NCBI RefSeq assembly: GCF_002078175.1
Contig: NZ_MWFK01000001.1
Span: forward strand, 3,038,001 to 3,102,000
DNA length: 64,000 bases
Origin: Streptomyces sp. M41(2017)
Lineage (GTDB): Bacteria; Actinomycetota; Actinomycetes; Streptomycetales; Streptomycetaceae
Direction: 5' to 3'
Shown here: one piece after another, positions 58,612 to 64,000 of the stretch
How positions within the stretch are numbered: position 1 is the first letter of the stretch
Layout: every line of letters begins with the position of its first letter
Notes under the pieces: model-generated
Seen by the model: the letters and a program-made list of their open reading frames with translations, nothing else
Databases searched by the model: none
Told to the model about the DNA's origin: nothing
Translations under genes and position numbers: made by a program

Positions 58612-59478
58612 ATGACGCCGCGAGATGCTTCAGACGCGCACGACAACCGCTGGTCCGACCTGGGCCGACCGCCGCTCAACGGCACAGCCCTGCGGCGGGC
58701 GCTGGTCCGCGACGACGGCCTGTGGACCGACGTGGAGGTCGTGCAGCGCACCGGATCCACCAACACCGACCTGGCCGGTCTCGTCGTCAAGGAGAACGCC
58801 GACGAGGGCGTGGTCCTCGTCGCCGAGGAGCAGAACGCCGGGCGCGGCCGGCTGGACCGCCGCTGGACGGCGCCCGCCCGCTCCGGCCTCTTCTTCTCCG
58901 TGGTGTTCAAGCCGGCGGGGGTCCCCGTCGAACGCTGGGGCTGGCTGCCGCTGCTCACCGGAGTCGCCGTCGCCACCGCTCTCTCCCGCACCGCCGGAGT
59001 CGACACCGCCCTGAAGTGGCCCAACGACCTGCTGGTCTCCGTGGACGGCGAGGAGCGCAAGGCCGGTGGCATCCTCGCCGAGCGCGCGGGCGCCGACGCG
59101 GTCGTGGTCGGCATCGGCATCAACGTCACCCTCCGCGCGGAGGAGTTGCCCGTGCCGGGCGCCGGATCGCTGGCGCTGGCGGGTGCGACGACCACCGACC
59201 GCGACACCGTGCTGCGGGCGGTGCTGCGCTCACTGGAGGAGTGGTACCGACGCTGGCGCGACGCGTCCGGGGACCCCGCCGCCTCCGGTCTCCAGGAGGC
59301 GTACGCCGCCGGCTGCGCGACCCTCGGCCGCGTGGTCCGCGCCGAGCTGCCCGGCGGCCGCTCGATCGTCGGCGAGGCCGTCGCCGTCGACGGCGACGGC
59401 CGCATCGTCATCGCCACGGAGGACGGAGTGCAGGAACCGGTCGGTGCGGGCGACGTGATCCACCTGCGGGCTGTCTGA
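58612..59478 (+). CDS. birA: Biotin--[acetyl-CoA carboxylase] ligase
   Basis: The 288-residue monofunctional BirA activates biotin with ATP and attaches it to the BCCP domain of acyl-CoA carboxylase. Catalytic motifs are QRTGSTNTDLAGLVVKE at about 46-62 (biotin binding), EQNAGRGRLDRRWTAP near 79-94 (the GRGRxx biotin/ATP loop), and DTALKWPNDLLVSVDGEERK near 132-151 with the catalytic Lys. GGILAERAG and VVGIGINV follow. There is no N-terminal winged HTH, so it is not a repressor. ATG 58612 begins at the conserved start; upstream in-frame codons lie in the promoter. It is divergent from pccB, its substrate's partner gene. Confidence 0.94.
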   Translation: MTPRDASDAHDNRWSDLGRPPLNGTALRRALVRDDGLWTDVEVVQRTGSTNTDLAGLVVKENADEGVVLVAEEQNAGRGRLDRRWTAPARSGLFFSVVFKPAGVPVERWGWLPLLTGVAVATALSRTAGVDTALKWPNDLLVSVDGEERKAGGILAERAGADAVVVGIGINVTLRAEELPVPGAGSLALAGATTTDRDTVLRAVLRSLEEWYRRWRDASGDPAASGLQEAYAAGCATLGRVVRAELPGGRSIVGEAVAVDGDGRIVIATEDGVQEPVGAGDVIHLRAV

Positions 59479-59714
59479 GGGCCGCGGGACGAGGGGCGCA
59501 GGGGCGGCACCCCCGCGGGGTCGGAGATACCGGGGGTCACCGGTGCTGTACGGCCCGTGCGCGGGGCTCGTCGCGGGGTGCGAAAAGTGCCCGTACGCCA
59601 CCTTCGGGGACCCGCTCCGGCCAGGTCGTGCCATCGGGAGTGAGCCAGCGCACACCTGCCGTAGAGTTGAGCGCGGTCGATACCTGACCTCGGCAGATCG
59701 GAAGGGCAGCAGGC

Positions 59715-61097
59715 GTGACCGTCGACGACACCGGCTCCGGCACGGGTGCTCACCCTGCCCCGGACGGCGAGCCGGGCCGTACCGCCGAGCCGGTCACGGA
59801 CGCGACCTCCGCACGGGCCGCCGCGAGCGGCGGGACCGGACAGGAGGCCCGGCCGGACGACCGTACGAGCGAGGATCCCGGACCCCGTGGCGACGGCCAC
59901 CGCGGCGAGGTGAGCGGCGTCCGCGAGGACGACGCGACCGACACGCGCGCGCAGGCCAGGCCCGACGGACGGCCCGAGCTCAGGTCCGACGCCCGGCACG
60001 AGGCGAACGGCCGGGTGGACGCGCCGACCGACCCGGACTCCGACGAGGACCCCCTCGCGCTGCGCCTGGAGGGCCTCATCCTGGGCGCCGAGCGGCGCTA
60101 CACCCCGTTCCAGGCGGCCCGCAGCGCGGGCGTCTCCATGGAGCTGGCGTCCCGTTTCTGGCGGGCGATGGGCTTCGCCGACATCGGCCAGGCCAAGGCG
60201 CTCACGGAGGCGGACGTCCTCGCGCTGCGCCGGCTCGCCGGTCTCGTCGAGGCAGGCCTGCTGAGCGAGGCCATGGCCGTCCAGGTCGCCCGCTCCACCG
60301 GGCAGACCACCGCCCGTCTGGCCGAGTGGCAGATCGACTCCTTCCTGGAGGGCCTGACCGAGCCCCCGGAACCGGGGATGACCCGCACCGAGGTCACGTA
60401 CCCCCTGATCGAGCTGCTGCTGCCCGAGCTGGAGGAGTTCCTCGTCTACGTCTGGCGGCGTCAGCTGGCCGCCGCCACCGGCCGGGTCGTGCAGGCCGCC
60501 GACGACGAGGAGATGGTCGACCGCCGTCTCGCCGTCGGCTTCGCCGACCTGGTCGGGTTCACCCGGCTGACGCGCCGCATGGAGGAGGAGGAGCTCGGCG
60601 AACTCGTCGAGGCCTTCGAGACCACCGCCGCGGACCTGGTCGCCGCCCATGGCGGCCGGCTCATCAAGACGCTCGGCGACGAGGTGCTCTACTCCGCCGA
60701 CGACGCCGGCGTGGCCGCCGAGATCGCGCTGCGGCTCATCGAGACGATGGCGAACGACGAGACGATGCCGGAGCTGCGGGTCGGCATCGCCTTCGGCACG
60801 GTCACCACCCGGATGGGCGACGTGTTCGGCACGACCGTGAACCTGGCGAGCCGCCTCACGTCGATAGCGCCGCGTGACGCCGTCCTGGTGGACGGCGCCT
60901 TCGCGGAGGAGCTGACCCGCACCGGCGACGCCCCCGCCTCCGAGGCGGAGGCCGCCGAGGCAGCGGCCGCCGCGGAGAAGGAGGGCGAGGAACCCCCGTC
61001 GTACCGCTTCGCGCTCCAGCCCATGTGGCAGCGGCCGGTCCGTGGCCTCGGCGTCATCGAACCGTGGCTGCTGGCCCGCCGGGACACCGAGACGTAG
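59715..61097 (+). CDS. cya: Class III adenylate cyclase
   Basis: The 460-residue cytoplasmic cyclase makes cAMP. About 110 N-terminal residues are disordered and acidic. Residues about 115-220 resemble the regulatory domain of M. tuberculosis Rv1264-type cyclases (pH-sensing, autoinhibitory): RRYTPFQAARSAGVSMELAS and LAGLVEAGLLSEAMAVQVAR. The CHD domain covers about 270-410, with the metal Asp in GFADLVGFTRLTRRME, the substrate Lys in LIKTLGDEVLYSADD, Asp in MGDVFGTTVNLASR, and the transition-state Asn/Arg in the same motif. All catalytic residues are present. GTG 59715 follows GGCAGCAGG. In S. coelicolor the single cya gene occupies this neighbourhood; cAMP there affects germination and development. 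Confidence 0.93.
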   Translation: MTVDDTGSGTGAHPAPDGEPGRTAEPVTDATSARAAASGGTGQEARPDDRTSEDPGPRGDGHRGEVSGVREDDATDTRAQARPDGRPELRSDARHEANGRVDAPTDPDSDEDPLALRLEGLILGAERRYTPFQAARSAGVSMELASRFWRAMGFADIGQAKALTEADVLALRRLAGLVEAGLLSEAMAVQVARSTGQTTARLAEWQIDSFLEGLTEPPEPGMTRTEVTYPLIELLLPELEEFLVYVWRRQLAAATGRVVQAADDEEMVDRRLAVGFADLVGFTRLTRRMEEEELGELVEAFETTAADLVAAHGGRLIKTLGDEVLYSADDAGVAAEIALRLIETMANDETMPELRVGIAFGTVTTRMGDVFGTTVNLASRLTSIAPRDAVLVDGAFAEELTRTGDAPASEAEAAEAAAAAEKEGEEPPSYRFALQPMWQRPVRGLGVIEPWLLARRDTET

Positions 61098-61186
61098 CCC
61101 TTCCGGCCCTTCTCCGGCACCACCGCGTCCGTCGCTCCGGTCGCTCCGTACGGTCCGGTCGCTCCGACCGGGACCCGCCGGCGGTG

Positions 61187-62701
61187 TCACCCCTGTTGCC
61201 CGGGGGAGAGCAGTCCGCCCACGCAGATCCCCACGATCGGTACGCACACGCCCGGCCGGTGCGTCGGCGCCGGTGCCCTGGTGGTCGGAGCCTGCGTCGG
61301 CGTGTGGCGCGGAGCCGTGGCCGTGGGTGCGGGATCCGGTGCCTGCGGGGGCCGGGTCGTGGACGTGTCCGTGGGGATGCCGGTGGCGCCCGGCCCGCCG
61401 GTGTCCAGGTCGTCGGTGTCCGGGGCGTCGGCGTGGCCCGCCGGTGCGGCGCCGCCCGACGCCGTCGGGGTCGGACCGGGGGTCGGACCGACCCCCGGGG
61501 TGGGGCTTGCGCTCTCGCCGCCCATCGCGGCCGTCGCCGTGGCGACACCGGGACGTGCGGGCGGCGGTACGGCCTCCACGGTGGTGACGGCGTCGTCCGC
61601 CGGGTCGGTGTCGGCGGCCGTGGGTGTCCCGCCCCGTGGCTCCGCGTCCGCCGGGCCGCCGCCTCCGCCGATCCCGGTCATCGACTCCGGTGCCATCCGC
61701 GCGAGGCTCAGCACTCCCGCCGCCAGCGCGAGTCCCCCCGCGGCGAAGAGCACCCGCCGTCGCCGGGGTCTGCGATGCCGTCCCCGTCCGGAACCCGGGA
61801 GGAGCGGGTCGGCGGCGGTGTCGGGCGCCGCCACGGCGCCGGGCGCCCAGGGGGCCTCGCCCGACCGGCCCATGGGCGTCGGTACCGGCACGGTCCTCGG
61901 CGCCGGTACGGCAACGGTCCGGTCCATGGCCTGGTCCACGGCCTGGTCCATCGCGGGGCCGTCCCCCGCGGCCGGGACGCCGGTCCGCCCTCCGGGACCC
62001 CCGAGCCGGCCGGCTCCCTTCACGGCGGAAACGTTCCTGGAGACGCCCGGGGCGCGGTCTCCGGTTGTCGCGACGACATCCGGAGCGACGGGTCCGCCGG
62101 GCTTCGCGAGGGGCTTCGGCGGCCGTACGGTCCCGGGCGCGCCCGCGTCGGCGGACCGGGGCGCCGGGACACCGGCCGCGCCGCCCGGAACCGGAACCCC
62201 CGTCGTCGGGGACGCCGTACTCGCCGCCGCGGCCGCTCCCGCCGTCCCCCTCGGCGCCGGAATCCCGCCGGCCCCCGCCTGCCGGGCCGCGGCCGGGGAT
62301 CCGGGCTTCGGTGCCACGGTCAGGGGCGGTGTGGCCCACACCTTGGCCGCCCTGCCGGGTCGGGCGGGCCTGTCCCGGACGGCGCGGGCGTCCGCCGGGG
62401 CCGCTGCCGCGGCGACCGGGGTGTCGGCCGTCGGTCGTGAGGCCGAGGGTGCGCGGACGGGCGCCCGTGCCGTGCCCGTCCGAGCCGGATCGATGGCACC
62501 GGCGGTGAACGACGAGGGAGCGTTCGTCGCCACTCCGAGGGAGGTCGCCCGAACCCAGCGGGCGCGCGTCGGCGCGGGCGTCGTGCCGGCCTGTGACGCG
62601 GGCGGGACCGGTCCGGCCGGCGTCGCTCCGGGCGGGGTCCGGCGTACCGCCCCCGGACCCGGGCGGGCGTCGCCGGCCTGCGGCGTCTCGCGGTCTGTCA
62701 T
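61187..62701 (-). CDS. Long disordered Pro/Ala-rich single-pass membrane protein
   Basis: The 504-residue protein has no recognised domain. Residues 1-320 are Pro/Ala/Gly/Arg-rich and disordered, ending in the basic stretch GRGRHRRPRRRR. One membrane helix lies at about 322-340 (VLFAAGGLALAAGVLSLA). The outer part, about 341-504, is Thr/Pro/Ala-rich and ends in GVCVPIVGICVGGLLSPGQQ with two Cys that could form a disulfide. The positive-inside rule puts the N-terminus in the cytoplasm. Coding is supported by codon bias and a conserved-looking C-terminus; the opposite-strand frames are shadows. It is convergent with the cyclase. Function is unknown; a scaffold or wall-spanning role is a guess. 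Confidence 0.72.
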   Translation of the reverse strand: MTDRETPQAGDARPGPGAVRRTPPGATPAGPVPPASQAGTTPAPTRARWVRATSLGVATNAPSSFTAGAIDPARTGTARAPVRAPSASRPTADTPVAAAAAPADARAVRDRPARPGRAAKVWATPPLTVAPKPGSPAAARQAGAGGIPAPRGTAGAAAAASTASPTTGVPVPGGAAGVPAPRSADAGAPGTVRPPKPLAKPGGPVAPDVVATTGDRAPGVSRNVSAVKGAGRLGGPGGRTGVPAAGDGPAMDQAVDQAMDRTVAVPAPRTVPVPTPMGRSGEAPWAPGAVAAPDTAADPLLPGSGRGRHRRPRRRRVLFAAGGLALAAGVLSLARMAPESMTGIGGGGGPADAEPRGGTPTAADTDPADDAVTTVEAVPPPARPGVATATAAMGGESASPTPGVGPTPGPTPTASGGAAPAGHADAPDTDDLDTGGPGATGIPTDTSTTRPPQAPDPAPTATAPRHTPTQAPTTRAPAPTHRPGVCVPIVGICVGGLLSPGQQG

Positions 62702-62877
62702 GGCCGTCCCTCCCCGGTGCGCCGATGCCCCGCATGCGCTGTGGCGGTGCGCAGATTAAGCACGGGACGGGGTGAGGGGTACGGGAGTCGGGGCCGATGT
62801 CACCCGAACGAGGGGGTGCGCGACCAAGGGGTGGGTTTCGCCGGACGGCGTCGGCTGCGATGATCGGGAGATCGATT

Positions 62878-62893
62878 GTTAACCCGCGTTAAC
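62878..62893. promoter_or_regulatory. Palindromic operator candidate upstream of enoyl-CoA hydratase
   Basis: GTTAAC-CCGC-GTTAAC is a 16-bp dyad that ends three bases before the GGAGG ribosome-binding site of the gene starting at 62906. Its position fits a repressor site; the factor is unknown. Confidence 0.6.
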
Positions 62894-62905
62894 CTGGAGG
62901 GTGTC

Positions 62906-63745
62906 ATGGCGGAGCAAGGGGCGGAGCGACCCGCGGACCAGGGCGGGGAGCCGGGCGAGCGGAGGTTCGGCGAGTTCGTCGCCGTACGACGGCACGGGCA
63001 CGTCGCCGAGCTCGTCCTGGACCGGCCCAAGGCCATGAACGCGGTGTCCACCGAGATGGCCCGGTCGATCGCGGGGGCCTGCGAGGCACTGGCCGCCGAC
63101 CGGGAGGTCCGTGTGGTGGTGCTCACCTCCACGCATGAGCGGGCGTTCTGCGTCGGGGCCGACCTGAAGGAGCGGAACTCCTTCACGGACGCCCAACTGG
63201 TGCGGCAGCGGCCCGTCGCGCGGGGCGCCTACACCGGTGTCCTGGAGCTGCCGATGCCGACCGTGGCCGCCGTGCACGGGTTCGCGCTGGGCGGCGGGTT
63301 CGAGCTGGCGCTGTCCTGCGACCTGATCGTGGCCGACCGCACGGCGGTCGTGGGCCTGCCCGAGGTGTCCGTCGGGGTGATCCCCGGCGGTGGCGGCACG
63401 CAGCTGCTGCCGCGCCGGGTCGGTGCCGCCCGCGCCGCCGAGCTGATCTTCTCGGCCCGCCGCCTGGAGGCGCCCGAGGCGCGGGAGTTGGGCCTGGTGG
63501 ACGAGCTGGTGGAGGCCGGACAGGACCGTACGGAGGCGCTCGCCCTGGCCGCCCGGATCGCGGCGAACTCGCCGGTGGGGCTGCGCGCCGCCAAGCGCGC
63601 CCTGCGTCTCGGGCACGGGCTCGACCTGCGGGCCGGCCTGGAGGTGGAGGACGCGGCCTGGCGTTCGGTCGCCTTCTCCGGCGACCGCGCGGAGGGGGTC
63701 GCGGCCTTCAACGAGAAGCGCACCCCGGACTGGCCCGGGCAGTAG
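62906..63745 (+). CDS. Enoyl-CoA hydratase/isomerase family protein
   Basis: The 279-residue crotonase-fold enzyme has an N-terminal hydrophilic extension of about 25 residues. HVAELVLDRPKAMNAVSTEM follows at about 34-53, and the CoA-binding AFCVGADLKER near 84-94 (the first oxyanion loop). The second oxyanion loop is VHGFALGGGFELALSCDL near 124-141 with Glu at the position of the first catalytic acid, and PEVSVGVIPGGGGTQLLPR near 154-172 contains the expected second site as Gly-Gly. It may hydrate enoyl-CoA or act in a related acyl-CoA step. ATG 62906 has GGAGG about six bases upstream. A 16-bp palindrome precedes it. It is monocistronic; the substrate is unknown. Confidence 0.9.
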   Translation: MAEQGAERPADQGGEPGERRFGEFVAVRRHGHVAELVLDRPKAMNAVSTEMARSIAGACEALAADREVRVVVLTSTHERAFCVGADLKERNSFTDAQLVRQRPVARGAYTGVLELPMPTVAAVHGFALGGGFELALSCDLIVADRTAVVGLPEVSVGVIPGGGGTQLLPRRVGAARAAELIFSARRLEAPEARELGLVDELVEAGQDRTEALALAARIAANSPVGLRAAKRALRLGHGLDLRAGLEVEDAAWRSVAFSGDRAEGVAAFNEKRTPDWPGQ

Positions 63746-63808
63746 GCCCGGCCCCCTGTTCGCCCCACCAATGACCCGAATATAGGTAAATGTCCCTAAC
63801 CTGGGGTG

Positions 63809-64000
63809 ATGGGAGAGGACAGGCGGCTGAGGGCCGTGGTGACGCTGGCGCAGGGGATGGCCGCGGCGCACACGCCGCGTGAGTCGTGGCGGGCCGCGGC
63901 GCTGGGCGCGTGTCACGCGCTGACCGGGAGCTTCGCCGCGCTCTCCGTCTGGGAGCGCGAGCTCGGCCGGCTGCGGGTCCTCGTCAATGTCGGCGACCGC
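63809..64000 (+). CDS. GAF-domain protein, N-terminal part (probable diguanylate cyclase), cut by window end
   Basis: Only the first 64 residues are present; the frame is open at the window end. The sequence MGEDRRLRAVVTLAQGMAAA and SWRAAALGACHALTGSFAAL with the following WERELGRLRVLVNVGD looks like the start of a GAF sensor domain. In the S. coelicolor order I remember, the gene after cya and the enoyl-CoA hydratase encodes a GAF-containing GGDEF protein, so a diguanylate cyclase is likely, but no GGDEF motif can be seen here. ATG 63809 has no good Shine-Dalgarno. An imperfect dyad (AGGTAAATGTCCCTAACCT, 63784-63802) lies just upstream and may be an operator. Confidence 0.7.
   Translation, partial: MGEDRRLRAVVTLAQGMAAAHTPRESWRAAALGACHALTGSFAALSVWERELGRLRVLVNVGDR

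Noticed and set aside
58524..62735. 1403-codon open frame on the minus strand
   Set aside because: It runs antisense to birA and the adenylate cyclase and through the disordered-protein gene in another frame. It is composed of Arg/Gly/Pro low-complexity sequence without motifs.
1..64000. CRISPR arrays, tRNA or rRNA genes, integrase/transposase genes
   Set aside because: None was found by eye. The only dispersed repeats are the short intergenic elements and operators described.

Overview
The window is chromosomal DNA of a Streptomyces or a very close relative. Support for this comes from the very high GC content, frequent GTG starts, long GC hairpins without U-tracts, acyl-CoA carboxylase genes of actinobacterial type, and an intact afsQ1-afsQ2-afsQ3/sigQ locus. 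From memory, the gene order resembles the S. coelicolor core region around SCO4877-SCO4931; this was not checked by alignment. No tRNA, rRNA, CRISPR array, integrase or transposase gene was seen.

Layout. (1) 0.4-5.6 kb: an L,D-transpeptidase lipoprotein, a LysE exporter, a flavin monooxygenase/TetR pair that shares two identical palindromic operators, and a membrane acyltransferase. (2) 6.0-13.4 kb: a nonulosonic-acid cell-wall glycopolymer cluster. It has a NeuB-type synthase, a CMP-sugar synthetase fused to a KdsC-like phosphatase, three putative transferases of sialyl/polysialyltransferase character and a GT2 glycosyltransferase. It probably makes a poly-Kdn (teichulosonic acid) type polymer. 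(3) 13.7-23.8 kb: an M20 amidohydrolase, then a nucleoside uptake and salvage block: two tandem BMP lipoproteins, an ABC ATPase, two permeases, cytidine deaminase and thymidine phosphorylase. (4) 24-29.9 kb: an AEC transporter, a STAS protein, an ECF sigma factor with a SnoaL-like tail, an MFS transporter with a LysR regulator, and an alpha/beta hydrolase. (5) 30-31.7 kb: adenosine deaminase and a small secreted protein. (6) 31.8-38.3 kb: PspC, VanZ, afsQ3-afsQ2-afsQ1, divergent sigQ, a uridine-kinase-like ATPase and a second small secreted protein. (7) 38.4-47.8 kb: deoC with an ALDH/pseudo-ALDH pair, a methyltransferase/MerR pair, a PH-domain protein, a phosphohexo/pentomutase, purine nucleoside phosphorylase and a GGCT-fold protein. 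(8) 47.9-64 kb: an LpdA-type quinone reductase, a DeoR regulator, a TetR regulator, the acyl-CoA carboxylase set (accA2, epsilon and beta subunits) with birA and Maf, a GDSL hydrolase broken by a stop codon, a class III adenylate cyclase, a long disordered membrane protein, enoyl-CoA hydratase and the start of a GAF-domain protein.

How it fits together. The strongest system-level signal is a 12-bp palindrome, CTACGCGCGTAG, found six times, each time in the promoter region of a nucleoside gene or operon: both BMP genes, the ABC-cdd-deoA operon, add, deoC-ALDH-ALDH and punA-phosphomutase. This defines a dispersed nucleoside import and catabolism regulon inside one 32-kb stretch. The ALDH pair lies in the deoC operon, so it probably oxidises the aldehyde released by deoxyribose-phosphate aldolase. 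The pair looks like a two-gene version of the two-domain ALDH16 architecture. Other points of note are a possible ATC start codon on the ABC ATPase gene, a G-quadruplex-capable sigQ 3' UTR, an AfsQ1 box upstream of sigQ, a SoxR-box-like operator between the methyltransferase and MerR genes, and two copies of an inverted-repeat-ended intergenic element that each abut a stop codon.
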